A DNA stretch of 64,000 bases. Origin: Acanthornis magna (taxonomy: Eukaryota > Chordata > Aves > Passeriformes > Acanthizidae). This document shows, in pieces, positions 58,401 to 63,469 of the stretch; the stretch's first letter is position 1, and each line of letters opens with the position of its first letter. The position numbers and the translations under genes are program-made. The notes below the pieces were generated by a model that made no database searches, was not told the origin of the DNA, and was given only the letters and a program-made list of their open reading frames with translations. The stretch is from assembly GCA_036785705.1 (NCBI GenBank), contig JAWUZG010000013.1:20865001-20929000 (forward strand). Reading direction: 5' to 3'.

Positions 58401-59588
58401 TGTAGTCAAGAGTTCAGGCAGAAGGATGAGGAGTAAAATTAGAGTTTTCAGTGACAAATCAATATTGCCACCTTCGAGTTAAATCGTGGTAGTAAGAGGC
58501 CCTTTTAGAGAACAATAAAATCACTTTTAATAAAATATTGATATGAACTTTGCAATAGAAACATCTGCATAAACAAGTCCCTCCGCTTGTTTCACAAATC
58601 ACTGCAGTAAAATAAAATAGAAATCACCTTTTTTTTTTCCGAAATAAAATTCCGTCATTTATAAAAAATCATTTCAGTTTCTTATCTCGTAGAGATCACA
58701 GTGGGTTTTATTAAAATGACTGAATTGAAATGACTGTATTAGAATGACTGAATTACCCTGAAATACACCGTGGGTGGATTTCTCCCCAAAAACCTATGTA
58801 TCACTCAGGCCTCAATAAACTTTATTGTCCCTCAGGCTATTTGCCTCTCCAGCACATACCTGGGAGGATTTATCTGCTAAGAAAAGGGAATTTTCTAGCC
58901 AGCAAACAGGAATAATAAATGTTGGGTACTTTCTCGTGCGTGATTTTATTTACTCAACAACTAATGGCTGCTCATTTGTTATAGTTACCTGGAGCCTGAA
59001 AGTTTTGGAGAGAAATGTACTTAATTCTAGGCTTTCATTTGTGCATTTTATTAACGGGGAGCTTTTATTTTACTGGGAGAAAGTCAATAAAACTTAGCTA
59101 GATTATATTTTCTTCGTGCACTTAGCAAAACTTTTATTGTGTTTTAATGTACAAGGTGAGCTTCAAGATGGAAAAATGGTATTTTCTAAGCTACGAATAT
59201 TTTGGCGGGAAAACTGAAGCAAAAATTATTTTTTATTAAAAATGAGGGGTTGTTCAAGTATTTTGAGGGCATTTTAAGATGAGGCCAGTGTGAGTCCACA
59301 GCCAGGGTGGATGGGGCTGGAGCAGCCTGGGGTAGTGGAAGGTGTCCCTGCCCATGGGCTGGCTGACCCAGCTCAAAGCATTCTGGAATTGCAGCATTCA
59401 GGGGCTGAAAGGGTTAACCCTGCCTTGTGGTTTTTTTTGCAGATCTGGAGCTGAATGGGATGTCCAGCTCCGACATCCCCGACGTGCCCCCTCCTCTGCC
59501 CCTCAAGGGGAGCACGGCCGATTACGGGAACCTCATGGAGAGCCAGGACTTGATCAGCCCCACCACGTCCCCCCCTGCCCACCCGCGG
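4351..59588 (+). CDS. DOCK1: DOCK1 (DOCK180), partial: 19 coding exons of the C-terminal half
   Basis: DOCK1 is a cytoplasmic and membrane-recruited guanine-nucleotide exchange factor for Rac that works with ELMO and Crk in cell migration, phagocytosis and myoblast fusion. The join is 4351-4499, 11055-11140, 11328-11484, 14993-15033, 16449-16539, 20150-20269, 29686-29775, 32281-32385, 34219-34360, 34554-34632, 34959-35043, 35877-35963, 40012-40188, 40996-41079, 45581-45718, 47718-47863, 51152-51350, 55663-55816, 59443-59588. These 2,276 nt give a 2-nt codon remainder plus 758 codons, open throughout, with GT-AG at all 18 internal introns. Diagnostic strings are [25 protein letters not shown], the [13 protein letters not shown] polybasic stretch and [11 protein letters not shown]. 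The polybasic/PPPLPLK tail favours DOCK1 over DOCK2 and DOCK5. Recalled from the human gene (52 exons, 1,865 aa), these should be about exons 33-51. The 5' half and the last exon lie outside the window. Confidence 0.97.
6085..6307 (+). mobile_element. CR1 LINE fragment, diverged
   Basis: It ends with CTAACCCCAACCATTCCAGG and ATTCTATGATTC, the CR1 3' signature. The 5' part is diverged. Confidence 0.65.
6345..6620 (-). mobile_element. CR1-like fragment, antisense
   Basis: CAATCCCAGTTCCTTCAGCC and the nearby sequence read like the reverse complement of an internal CR1 segment. No terminal signature was seen, so this call is tentative. Confidence 0.45.
8954..8978. repeat. 25-bp palindrome
   Basis: Arms ATGCATTACATT and AATGTAATGCAT flank one central T. 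They match perfectly over 12 bp. It lies in AT-rich intron; no function is evident. Confidence 0.9.
9745..10005 (+). mobile_element. CR1 LINE 3' fragment
   Basis: AGGTTGGATATTAGGGAAAG, GTTCTTCCCCAGGG and a TCCCTTCCAACCCAGAATAT tail match the CR1 3' region. A sibling copy lies at 63050-63225. Confidence 0.75.
11055..11140 (+). CDS. DOCK1: DOCK1 window exon W2 (alpha-solenoid)
   Basis: The exon is 86 nt, acceptor attatag before 11055, donor gtaagt from 11141. It encodes [20 protein letters not shown] then QYKVLFDK, and ends with AT, the first two bases of an Ile codon completed by the next exon. Too short to call from an isolated frame, it was found by continuity of the DOCK1 protein after SFQR. 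It is part of the solenoid just before DHR-2. It lies only 187 bp from W3, so the two form a tight pair. Confidence 0.95.
11328..11484 (+). CDS. DOCK1: DOCK1 window exon W3 (alpha-solenoid)
   Basis: The acceptor is tttttcag before 11328 and the donor is gtgagc from 11485. One base completes Ile, then 52 codons run from [18 protein letters not shown] to [15 protein letters not shown]. This is the last solenoid exon before DHR-2 begins. An unusual point is that the reading frame stays open through the donor and across an AC-rich 11-bp satellite to a stop ending at 12093, so retention of this intron would add about 200 low-complexity residues. The strong donor and the match of W4 to the next DOCK1 residues make normal splicing far more likely. 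Confidence 0.96.
11500..11965 (+). repeat. 11-bp AC-rich satellite, about 41 units
   Basis: The unit is close to ACAAAATCACY with ACCAAATCACC variants, in strict 11-bp steps apart from a few single-base gaps. A block containing AAATTACTACAAAATCGCT occurs at 11571 and again 88 bp later (eight units), so a higher-order period is present. It starts about 15 bp after the W3 donor. It contains almost no stop codon on the + strand, which explains the long open frames there. Confidence 0.93.
13757..14125 (+). mobile_element. CR1 LINE fragment
   Basis: CAGCCTGGAGAAAAGGAGGC, the GGGAACAGGGACAGGAGGAG stretch and GGGATAATTCCTTTATGGAA are shared with the copies at 28885-29510 and 46390-46725, so this is a subfamily. 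The terminal signature is missing. Confidence 0.75.
14993..15033 (+). CDS. DOCK1: DOCK1 window exon W4, 41 nt (start of DHR-2)
   Basis: This microexon-sized piece (41 nt) has acceptor ttgttttgcag before 14993 and donor gtttgt from 15034. It encodes [13 protein letters not shown] plus the first two bases of Arg. By family numbering it opens the DHR-2 domain (about human residue 1207), the catalytic unit that loads Rac with GTP. The donor GTTTGT is weaker than its neighbours, so skipping is conceivable. Skipping would shift the frame, since 41 is not a multiple of three. Confidence 0.94.
16118..16178 (+). mobile_element. CR1 3' end, short
   Basis: GATCTTGGAGGTCTTTTCCA followed by ACCTTAATGATTCCATG is the CR1 3' terminus. 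Confidence 0.7.
16336..16406 (+). repeat. TTA-rich simple repeat
   Basis: An imperfect (TTA)n/(TTTA)n run ends about 40 bp upstream of the W5 acceptor. Confidence 0.85.
16449..16539 (+). CDS. DOCK1: DOCK1 window exon W5 (DHR-2 lobe A)
   Basis: The acceptor is ttgctgcag before 16449 and the donor is gtaagc from 16540. One base completes Arg, followed by 30 codons: [19 protein letters not shown] then [11 protein letters not shown]. The helical repeat-like sequence belongs to lobe A of DHR-2, which supports dimerisation in DOCK proteins. W4 plus W5 make 132 nt, exactly 44 codons. The acceptor lies about 40 bp downstream of a TTA-rich simple repeat. Confidence 0.96.
17590..17745 (+). mobile_element. 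CR1-like fragment, weak
   Basis: GGAAGGTTTCCCTGCCCATG and TTTTAGGGTCCCTTTCC resemble the CR1 3' region but are diverged. Confidence 0.4.
18172..18300 (-). mobile_element. CR1 3' end, antisense
   Basis: It begins CACAGAATGTTTGGGTTGGA and AGGGACCTTGAAGCTCATCC, the reverse complement of the CR1 terminus. Confidence 0.8.
19496..19662 (+). mobile_element. CR1 LINE 3' fragment
   Basis: TGGATCCCTGGCAGTGTCCA, then AAGGTCCCTTCCAACCCAAC and a terminal CCATGATCCTGTGA. Confidence 0.8.
20150..20269 (+). CDS. DOCK1: DOCK1 window exon W6 (DHR-2 lobe A)
   Basis: A symmetric 120-nt exon (40 codons, phase 0 at both ends) with acceptor gtgatttag before 20150 and donor gtaaaa from 20270. It encodes [19 protein letters not shown] then [21 protein letters not shown]. 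As recalled, human DOCK1 has SEDVCVAHL where this has SEEACAAHL, a mild difference. Its skipping would keep the frame. It is part of the helical lobe A of DHR-2. Confidence 0.95.
20957..21001. repeat. 18-bp direct repeat with internal inverted repeat
   Basis: ATCATTTTGATAGAAACT occurs at 20957-20974 and 20984-21001. Between them GATAGAAA (20965-20972) pairs with TTTCTATC (20979-20986). Confidence 0.85.
24535..24785 (+). mobile_element. CR1 LINE 3' fragment
   Basis: GACAGGCTGCCCAGGGCAGT and the end GATGATCTTAGAAGTCTTTC, TAACCTTCGTGATTCTG match an older CR1 3' end. Confidence 0.75.
25210..25600 (+). mobile_element. CR1 LINE 3' fragment, long
   Basis: The order runs from CCAGGAGAGCTGGAGAGGGA through GGAATTGTTCCCTGGGAAGG to TTTCCAACCCAAACCTTTCT. 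It is one of the best preserved copies and shares its subfamily with 40526-40860 and 47935-48325. Confidence 0.85.
25965..26200 (-). mobile_element. CR1 3' end, antisense
   Basis: GGTTGGGAAGGACCTTCAGA through GGGAGCAATTCCTTCCCAAG is the reverse complement of the CR1 3' region. Confidence 0.8.
27240..27720 (-). mobile_element. Solo LTR-like element, antisense (limits approximate)
   Basis: On the minus strand a TATATAAAG box (complement of 27315-27323) is followed closely by AATAAA (complement of 27298-27303), the arrangement of a U3/R region with a short R. The sequence differs in style from the unique introns and has no internal genes. The termini and target-site duplication could not be fixed. 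Confidence 0.5.
28885..29510 (+). mobile_element. CR1 LINE fragment, the longest (0.6 kb)
   Basis: It starts near AAGCCAAGAAGGCCAATGGC, a conserved CR1 segment upstream of the 3' end, continues through the CAGCCTGGAGAAAAGGAGGC block, and ends TTCCAGCCTAAACAATTCCA, TGATTCCAT. No intact reverse-transcriptase frame is present. Confidence 0.8.
29686..29775 (+). CDS. DOCK1: DOCK1 window exon W7 (DHR-2 lobe A)
   Basis: A symmetric 90-nt exon (30 codons) with acceptor tttttccaacag before 29686 and donor gtaggt from 29776. It encodes [19 protein letters not shown] then [11 protein letters not shown]. The sequence is almost invariant in vertebrate DOCK1 as I recall it. It is preceded by the longest intron in the window (9.4 kb). 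It completes the helices of DHR-2 lobe A. Confidence 0.96.
30733..30865 (-). mobile_element. CR1 3' end, antisense
   Basis: GGTTTGGGTTGGAAGGGACC and TTAAAGCTCATCCAGTGCCA are the reverse complement of the CR1 terminus. Confidence 0.8.
31694..32117 (+). repeat. 53-bp minisatellite, 8 units
   Basis: Units start at 31694, 31747, 31800, 31853, 31906, 31959, 32012 and 32065, each exactly 53 bp apart. The core is GATGTTGGATGTGGAGCAGG followed by GAGGTTCACCAAG and GGTTCATCAAAATTGA. The first five units are nearly identical and the last three are diverged. The units are contiguous, with no spacers. Confidence 0.95.
32281..32385 (+). CDS. DOCK1: DOCK1 window exon W8 (DHR-2 lobe A/B)
   Basis: A 105-nt exon (35 codons, phase 0) with acceptor gttgcttttgcag before 32281 and donor gtaagt from 32386. 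It encodes [20 protein letters not shown] then [15 protein letters not shown]. The [11 protein letters not shown] motif is a hallmark at the entry to lobe B of DHR-2 across DOCK-A proteins. A 53-bp minisatellite ends about 160 bp upstream of the acceptor. Confidence 0.96.
32673..32710. repeat. TA-dinucleotide microsatellite
   Basis: An alternating TA run with minor interruptions in the intron after W8. Confidence 0.9.
33053..33110 (-). mobile_element. CR1-like fragment, antisense, short
   Basis: AATTCCTTCCCAATGTCCCA matches the corresponding piece of the antisense copy at 25965-26200. It is short, so the call is uncertain. Confidence 0.4.
34219..34360 (+). CDS. DOCK1: DOCK1 window exon W9 (DHR-2 lobe B)
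   Basis: The exon is 142 nt, acceptor ctctgtttgcag before 34219, donor gtatcc from 34361. It encodes [20 protein letters not shown] then [20 protein letters not shown] and IKTSSGQ, and ends with the first base of Tyr. It is much richer in G and C than the flanking introns. The donor GTATCC is weak, but W10 resumes exactly with [10 protein letters not shown]. It encodes beta-rich lobe B of DHR-2. Confidence 0.95.
34554..34632 (+). CDS. DOCK1: DOCK1 window exon W10 (DHR-2 lobe B)
   Basis: The exon is 79 nt, acceptor ctggaattcag before 34554, donor gtgagt from 34633. Two bases complete Tyr, then [19 protein letters not shown] and VSEQIV, and the first two bases of Ser. W9-W11 total 306 nt, exactly 102 codons. 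It is separated from W9 by only 193 bp. It is part of lobe B of DHR-2. Confidence 0.95.
34633..34958 (+). other. DOCK1 intron W10-W11
   Basis: A 326-bp intron whose last part is a short sense CR1 3' end (34885-34942). Nothing else is seen. Confidence 0.85.
34885..34942 (+). mobile_element. CR1 3' end next to the W11 acceptor
   Basis: GATCTTTGAGGTCACTTCCA, then ACTCAGTCCATTCTGTGATT and CCATGATTC. It ends about 17 bp before W11. Confidence 0.75.
34959..35043 (+). CDS. DOCK1: DOCK1 window exon W11 (DHR-2 lobe B)
   Basis: The exon is 85 nt, acceptor ttttcccattttgcag before 34959, donor gtaaga from 35044. One base completes Ser, then [20 protein letters not shown] and KNPDNEFA. It is a lobe B exon of DHR-2. 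The acceptor sits just 17 bp after what looks like the 3' end of a CR1 LINE fragment, so the polypyrimidine tract abuts repeat-derived sequence. Confidence 0.95.
35044..35876 (+). other. DOCK1 intron W11-W12
   Basis: An 833-bp intron with a T-run near 35388-35400 and a sense CR1 3' fragment (35440-35645). No other feature was seen. Confidence 0.85.
35440..35645 (+). mobile_element. CR1 LINE 3' fragment
   Basis: GCAGGCCCTGGCACAGGTGC, CTGGATCCCTGGCAGTGTCC and GATCCCTTCCAACCCATACC, in CR1 order. Confidence 0.85.
35877..35963 (+). CDS. DOCK1: DOCK1 window exon W12 (DHR-2 lobe B)
   Basis: A symmetric 87-nt exon (29 codons) with acceptor ccctttgcag before 35877 and donor gtaaga from 35964. It encodes [20 protein letters not shown] then WFEVKSVFM. 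The string is diagnostic for DOCK-A family DHR-2. A 127-bp tandem duplication begins 77 bp downstream of its donor. Confidence 0.96.
36041..36294 (+). repeat. 127-bp tandem duplication
   Basis: Two copies, each beginning GTGAGTTTCGTGGGCAGGGA, start at 36041 and 36168. They differ at only a few positions, so the duplication is fairly recent. It begins 77 bp after the W12 donor. Confidence 0.93.
37068..37146. repeat. Nested inverted repeat, 79 bp
   Basis: The outer arms CTGATGCCAG (37068-37077) and CTGGCATCAG (37137-37146) pair perfectly and extend three more pairs with one bulge. Inside, AGAGCCTG (37096-37103) and CAGGCTCT (37105-37112) form a second perfect stem around one base. It could fold as DNA or RNA on either strand. 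Confidence 0.85.
39405..39850 (-). mobile_element. Solo LTR-like element, antisense (limits approximate)
   Basis: On the minus strand a TATATAA box (complement of 39627-39633) lies about 110 bp before AATAAA (complement of 39514-39519), consistent with U3, R and U5. No internal retroviral genes are present. Confidence 0.5.
40012..40188 (+). CDS. DOCK1: DOCK1 window exon W13 (DHR-2 catalytic core)
   Basis: A 177-nt exon (59 codons, phase 0) with acceptor ttgtatttcag before 40012 and donor gtgacc from 40189. It encodes [18 protein letters not shown], then [20 protein letters not shown], then [21 protein letters not shown]. It carries the ISP motif, whose replacement in human DOCK180 (residues 1487-1489) is known to abolish Rac activation, and the VDPAVMGGF loop with the valine that acts as nucleotide sensor in related DOCK structures. 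The donor matches the consensus poorly after +4, and its intronic side is copied by a 163-bp tandem duplication. Confidence 0.97.
40188..40525 (+). repeat. 163-bp tandem duplication abutting the W13 splice donor
   Basis: The block from GGTGACCCCACAG at the W13 donor (40188) recurs from GGTGACACCAAAA at 40351, and a third GGTGACCTCAG occurs at 40513. The copies share the segment from TTCCCTGCCAGG to GAGAAGCTTTGGGGTGAC. Much of the unit looks like CR1 sequence that continues to 40860. Confidence 0.9.
40189..40995 (+). other. DOCK1 intron W13-W14
   Basis: An 807-bp intron made almost wholly of a CR1 fragment whose 5' part is tandemly duplicated (163 bp) right up to the W13 donor. Only the last 130 bp look unique. 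Confidence 0.85.
40526..40860 (+). mobile_element. CR1 LINE 3' fragment
   Basis: GGGAAGGAATTGTTCCCTGG through CTTTAAGGTCTTTTCCAGCC and GATTCAGTGATTCCAT. The 5' part of the same insertion probably extends back into the 163-bp duplicated block. Confidence 0.85.
40996..41079 (+). CDS. DOCK1: DOCK1 window exon W14 (DHR-2 lobe C)
   Basis: A symmetric 84-nt exon (28 codons) with acceptor ctctctcaattag before 40996 and donor gtaaaa from 41080. It encodes [20 protein letters not shown] then LKDLIAWQ. It continues lobe C directly after the catalytic loop. It differs from the human sequence as I recall it (FFTDRYLQEHPEAHEK), which fits a distant vertebrate orthologue. Confidence 0.95.
43400..43552 (+). 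repeat. CTCCTT polypyrimidine tract
   Basis: About 150 bp are almost pure pyrimidine on the + strand. The core is about eleven perfect TCCTTC hexamers (43461-43526). The frames through it read poly-Leu on one strand and poly-Arg/Glu-Lys on the other; these are artefacts. Confidence 0.95.
44224..44262 (-). mobile_element. CR1 3' end, antisense, short
   Basis: GAATCAGAGCACTGTGTGGG and CTGGAACGGACCTGCAAGAG resemble the reversed CR1 terminus. Confidence 0.5.
44930..45077 (+). repeat. ATT-rich simple repeat
   Basis: An imperfect (ATT)n/(TTA)n run that leads directly into an LTR-like element. Confidence 0.85.
45120..45415 (-). mobile_element. Solo LTR-like element, antisense (limits approximate)
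   Basis: On the minus strand TATAAAAGG (complement of 45278-45286) lies about 90 bp before AATAAA (complement of 45189-45194). This order fits an LTR promoter and polyadenylation signal. No internal genes are present. Confidence 0.5.
45581..45718 (+). CDS. DOCK1: DOCK1 window exon W15 (end of DHR-2)
   Basis: A symmetric 138-nt exon (46 codons) with acceptor actgtgctttgcag before 45581 and donor gtaagt from 45719. It encodes [20 protein letters not shown], then [20 protein letters not shown] and YGVRAI. This closes DHR-2 (about human residue 1617). The end reads VRAI where I recall human VRIM, so the exon border shows a small lineage change. Confidence 0.96.
45719..47717 (+). other. DOCK1 intron W15-W16
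   Basis: The intron holds one sense CR1 fragment (46390-46725). Otherwise it is AT-rich unique sequence with no recognised gene. Confidence 0.8.
46390..46725 (+). mobile_element. CR1 LINE 3' fragment
   Basis: GCCTGGAGAAAAGGAGGCTC, GGGAACAGGGACAGGAGGAG and a terminal TTTTCCACCCTAAATCATTC, TGCGTTTCTGT. Confidence 0.8.
47718..47863 (+). CDS. DOCK1: DOCK1 window exon W16 (Ser-rich tail)
   Basis: The exon is 146 nt, acceptor cttggctgcag before 47718, donor gtaagt from 47864. It encodes [20 protein letters not shown], then [20 protein letters not shown] and TPSRPGSD, ending with two bases of Gly. It is the low-complexity serine and arginine segment after the catalytic domain, probably disordered and a likely phosphorylation region (inferred from composition). 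It is strongly GC-rich compared with the introns. Confidence 0.96.
47935..48325 (+). mobile_element. CR1 LINE 3' fragment
   Basis: GGGCTCCAGGAGAGCTGGAG through TTAAGGTCCCTTCCATCCCA and AACCATTCCAGGATTCT. It is the same subfamily as 25210-25600. Confidence 0.85.
50700..50830 (+). mobile_element. CR1 LINE 3' fragment
   Basis: CAAGGCCAGGTTGGATGGGG, GGTGGAAGGTGTCCCTGCCC and GGGGGTGGCACTGGAGCTTC. The terminal signature is missing. Confidence 0.75.
51152..51350 (+). CDS. DOCK1: DOCK1 window exon W17 (polybasic tail)
   Basis: The exon is 199 nt, acceptor tttttctttag before 51152, donor gtaact from 51351. One base completes Gly, then [20 protein letters not shown], the charged run [40 protein letters not shown] and VILSET. 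The Lys-rich run is the polybasic region; in DOCK1 and DOCK2 such a stretch has been linked to phosphatidic-acid binding at the membrane. W16 plus W17 make exactly 115 codons. Confidence 0.97.
51351..55662 (+). other. DOCK1 intron W17-W18
   Basis: A 4.3-kb intron in which I see no clear CR1, LTR or tandem repeat. It is AT-rich unique sequence with short A-runs near 53510-53526. No gene is recognised. Confidence 0.75.
55663..55816 (+). CDS. DOCK1: DOCK1 window exon W18 (Pro/Ser tail)
   Basis: The exon is 154 nt, acceptor tctgtcccccag before 55663, donor gtgagt from 55817. It encodes [20 protein letters not shown], then [20 protein letters not shown] and [11 protein letters not shown], with the first base of Asn left over. 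The RPQRPKSQV and ERRFSVSP strings are typical of DOCK1. The rest varies ([13 protein letters not shown] where I recall SSPSSQQTPPPVT in human), as expected for a disordered tail. Confidence 0.96.
55817..59442 (+). other. DOCK1 intron W18-W19
   Basis: A 3.6-kb AT-rich intron with one short CR1-like piece (59290-59362) just upstream of W19. I see nothing else in it. Confidence 0.75.
59290..59362 (+). mobile_element. CR1 LINE fragment upstream of W19
   Basis: AGGGTGGATGGGGCTGGAGC and GGTAGTGGAAGGTGTCCCTG match the CR1 3' region. It ends about 80 bp before the W19 acceptor. Confidence 0.7.
59443..59588 (+). CDS. DOCK1: DOCK1 window exon W19 (proline-rich, penultimate exon)
   Basis: The exon is 146 nt, acceptor ggttttttttgcag before 59443, donor gtgagt from 59589. 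Two bases complete Asn, then [40 protein letters not shown] and TSPPAHPR, ending in phase 0. PPPLPLK is a class of PxxP ligand for SH3 domains; the DOCK1 tail is known to bind the Crk SH3 domain through such motifs. The final exon, with the second proline run and the C-terminal stop, was not found in the remaining 4.4 kb. Confidence 0.96.
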
Positions 59589-60117
59589 GTGAGTCCCAGG
59601 AGCGATCCTCTCTGCCATTCTTTGTCCCCTGAGCCCTCCCACGGGGTGGGATCCTGCTCTGCATCCCTCAGCTGATCCCAGGGTTCTGCAGGACCCACCT
59701 GAAGGAAAGCTCATTCTGGTGAATTCGAAGCCGAATGTTGTCAGGTTTGTTGGGAAGGGAGCTTTAACCAACAGGATGTGCTCGGAGCAGCAAATTGGAT
59801 TTAAGAGCACTTCAGCCCTGTGTCAGGAAAGGAAATAAAACATGGAGCTGCCATCTTCCCTTCCTGGAGCTGTGCTCTGCCAGCATTCAATCACCACTCG
59901 TTTCCTTGAGGCACACACTCCTTTCCCCTTTGAGGGAAGGAGCTCAGAAACTCTTCATCATCAACAGGCTTTACAGCTTGCTGAGGAAAATTCGCTTTTT
60001 CAGCTTTGTCTCCTGTAGCTGGAAGCTTTTAAAAATAATGGGGTTCTTTTTGTTAAAGCAGCACTTTTGAGAAATGCCTTTTATTTTCTTTGCAGGCAAA
60101 GAAAATCCTTTCAAGGG

Positions 60118-60330
60118 GTGTGGTGGGCTGACCCTGTTTGGTGCCCACCAAAGAGTCTCCATCACTGCCCTTCTCAGCTGGGCAGGGGAGAGAAAATACA
60201 ATGAAAATATAATAAAGGGTTGAGATAAGGACAGGGAGACATCACTCGCCCCTTCCCCTCCAAACAGGCTTGACTTTGGGAAATTAATTGAATTTATTAC
60301 CAATCAAATCAGAGAAGGGCGGTGAGACCC
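60118..60330. mobile_element. LTR-like interspersed repeat fragment
   Basis: The stretch beginning TGTGGTGGGCTGACCCTG, with GCCCACCAAAGAGTCTCC, GGTTGAGATAAGGACAGGGA and AATTTATTACCAATCAAATC, matches a repeat I recall from many avian introns, probably an endogenous-retrovirus LTR. Its orientation and family are uncertain. Confidence 0.5.
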
Positions 60331-61669
60331 CACGAGGTCACAAGTTTTCTTTGACTTTGGAACGTCAAATTTCGACCGAGCTGTTTTGTGGAAACTTCCC
60401 AGTGGAACTGATCCCGTTTTGTTTGCAGAGGTGCCTTCCAGGATCCCTCTGACCTTCATCATTCCAGTGAAATTCTGTTGTGTCATTTGCTTTTCAGCAA
60501 ATTTCATGGCGAGAGAAAGCATTTCTAATCTCAGCAGAGGAGGAGTCAGGCAGGAATTCGGTTTGACTCTGGGAATAGTTGTGTTTGACACAGACTATCC
60601 CAATGCACAGCTCCAGCTTTTCCAGGATTGAAATTGTGTCTTTGTTGTTGCAGGAATTGAGTATTTTCAGGCTGAATGGGGAAAAAAAACCCCAGGTATA
60701 GAAGTACCTTCAGTGAATAGAGATATCCCAAATACCGTGTTTTACTCTTTATTTGCGTACACTGAAAAATTCTTTATTCCCATCCTCTCTCCTGTAGTTG
60801 TTCCCTATGGCTGGATCATTTTAGTCAATATTTTCACTTTTCTTCTCATTTCCATCAACATTTACTGCACTTCTAACCTTATAACCCATTTCCCCAGCTT
60901 CTGTCTCAGGGGCCAGCTCTCATTTTTCCTGAATACAGACCTCTAAGTGGAAAATTACAGAATGTACACCAGGGCTGCCAGGAGGTTTGTCTAAGGAATC
61001 CATCTTCAGGAAGAAAGCTGAGAAATTCAAATTAGGATCCACATTTCTTCAACTCCTTCCTGCCTAAGCTCCAGACTAGTAAATTCATTTTATATGATGT
61101 GCTATAAGGTTTAGGCCGTGGTAGTAGCTCAGGATTTCTAAGGTGAGTTCAATATTTAGCTAAAAAGTGTTAAGCAATGAGAAGAAACAAAATCCTGGTA
61201 GCCAGGGGTGGTTTTTCTTGCCCTGTGAGGCTTTTGAAGGAATTTCCACTCTGGGGATAGATGTTTTTAGTTAGTGTACAACTCCCAGGTGCCACGTGGT
61301 GATTTTTGGAGATCTCTCAGGTCCCAGCCCAGCCTGGCTGCTGCCGAGGCTGTGACCTTGTGCCGCTCCTGTACCTGCCACGAGCAGCGTTTCCACATCA
61401 TTAAATGGGAGTTCATAAAAATAGTTCCAATGTGCTCCTGTGGTTTTTTGCAAAGTTTTATTCAGCTCTTAATATTTTTGCTCTTTACAGTCTTGATTGC
61501 TCAGACTCCTTTCATTTTTTTTCTGTAGGAATACAGACCCCATTTTTTACCATGCAGGATTTAATAGCTAAGAAATTCAGTCAGATATGGGCTACATCTC
61601 CTTAGCTAAAATTTTCTTCAGCATCTGTATTTTTATAAGCTTTCCAAGATGATGGAATGCAGTTTCAAA

Positions 61670-61775
61670 GTGTGGCAGAAGGATCTGGAGCAGATCTGTC
61701 CCAGAGCAGATCTGCAGGGCCAGGAGTGGAACTCGATGGTCCTTCCCCTCAGCAGATTCTGGGATTCTATATTAG
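61670..61775 (+). mobile_element. CR1-like 3' fragment, diverged
   Basis: AACTCGATGGTCCTTCCCCT and GATTCTGGGATTCTAT resemble a CR1 terminus. Confidence 0.4.
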
Positions 61776-63049
61776 GTTTGGAATCGATTTTGGAAAAGGT
61801 TTCTAATCTTACAACAATCACTCCTTGCCTTTATTTCATCATGCTGGGAGGAAGGAAGCTTTTAAAGAACATCAAGAAAATGAGCAGTGCTGGACATGAA
61901 AGATCAGATGGGTAAATTCTCATTGCTGCCGTGATTAAATCCCACTCCATAGTTTTAATGACTTATGTTTCATGGGTCAAATAGCTCCATAATTCATAAC
62001 TGGATAATTCCCTGCCTGGTAAACTGATCATCTTTTAAATTACACTGCCTTTGTATCAGTGAAGAAAAATCAGTAAAACCTATTAGAGATAAGATTATCT
62101 GAGTAGCTTTTAAACTGGAAATATCTCCTCGTGTGAGGGATGATTGCGTTTTTCACTCTGGTTGTCTTGCAGTGGGTTATGAAAGCCAGGAAAAGTGCTG
62201 TAGTGAAGTGAAAAGCAGGCAGCCAGAAAGGGATCAGCTGCTCCCAGTCAAACTGCAGGCAATAATGTCATTTATGAGACAGCAATCTCCGAAATTCAGA
62301 GTTCACTGGTACCTTGCTCTACCTGAAGTCTTTAATCCAGGTGATCACCTCATTATCATTTCCTGCTTGTCCCTTACTCGTTGTTAACTGGGAGACCCTT
62401 GTAGATATTTTCTTGCTCTCTGTGATTTGTTCTGCTAAAAATGTCCTTAATAATATATGGGAACATAAAAAAAGAGAAATCTACGACTCCTGCAAGGATT
62501 ATTATTACATCAAGGGATTCCTTTAGGCACTTATCATTCTTTATGGGTTCATCCTCACCCTTGCATACAAATCAACCTCCTGCTTAGCATTCAGAGCAGG
62601 GAGGGAGCTCAAAGAAAATAGACAAAGGAGCACTTGGGTTGATAATATTGGCTATAACACTTGCTAAGCATGGGATAATGGCTGGGAGGGGAACATCTCC
62701 ATCAATCCAGCACAGGTGAAACGTGGCAATGGCTGAAGCCTGCGAGGAGCAGAGCAGCCTTGGGTTGACTCTGTGCTGTGGGGATTATCCTGGCTGCTTC
62801 TTGGGATACAGCAGATAATATATTCAGATACAGCACACAGAAGGCAGAACCCAGGGGGATTTTTCATGTGTTGCAATGCAGGTGCTGCAATGCTGGAAAT
62901 TCTCTCTTGTATCAGCTGCAGTGAGCAAAAAATGACCTTAAAGGCTTCAGCAGATGTGTTGTCCTCGTGTGGACAGGGCCAAAGAGGCTGGAAATGCACC
63001 TGGAGCTGTGCAGGAACAGGGAATTGGGGAGCCTAACTTCAGGGGCTGT

Positions 63050-63225
63050 TGTCTCTGTGACAGGGACAGGGCCCAGGGAATGGCTGGAGCTGTGTCGGGG
63101 CAGGGTCAGGTTGGATATTAGGGAAGGTTCTTCCCCCAGAGGTGCTGGGCACTGCCCAGGCTCCCCAGGGAATGGGCACAGCCCCAAGGCTGCCACAGCT
63201 CCAGGAGCGTTTGGACAATGTTCCC
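63050..63225 (+). mobile_element. CR1 LINE fragment
   Basis: GGTTGGATATTAGGGAAGGT and CACTGCCCAGGCTCCCCAGG parallel the copy at 9745-10005. Its 3' tail is missing. Confidence 0.75.
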
Positions 63226-63469
63226 GGAAGAAAAAAAAATTCAAATATGGGGTTTATTTGCCATCTGATCATTATTTTTGCCTGTTGGAGATGGGAAACT
63301 TTGCAAGGCCTTTGCCTTCCTCCAGTGCCAGTCCCTCACTCTTGGGTGGGTTAAGCTGTTGCTGAGCAAAGAGTTTCTAAAATATTCACATTTACTTTTT
63401 AATAGCTCCCCAAATCAATGACTTGCCACTGCTTATTACAGGATTTTGACTGAAATCTTTGTACTTCTG

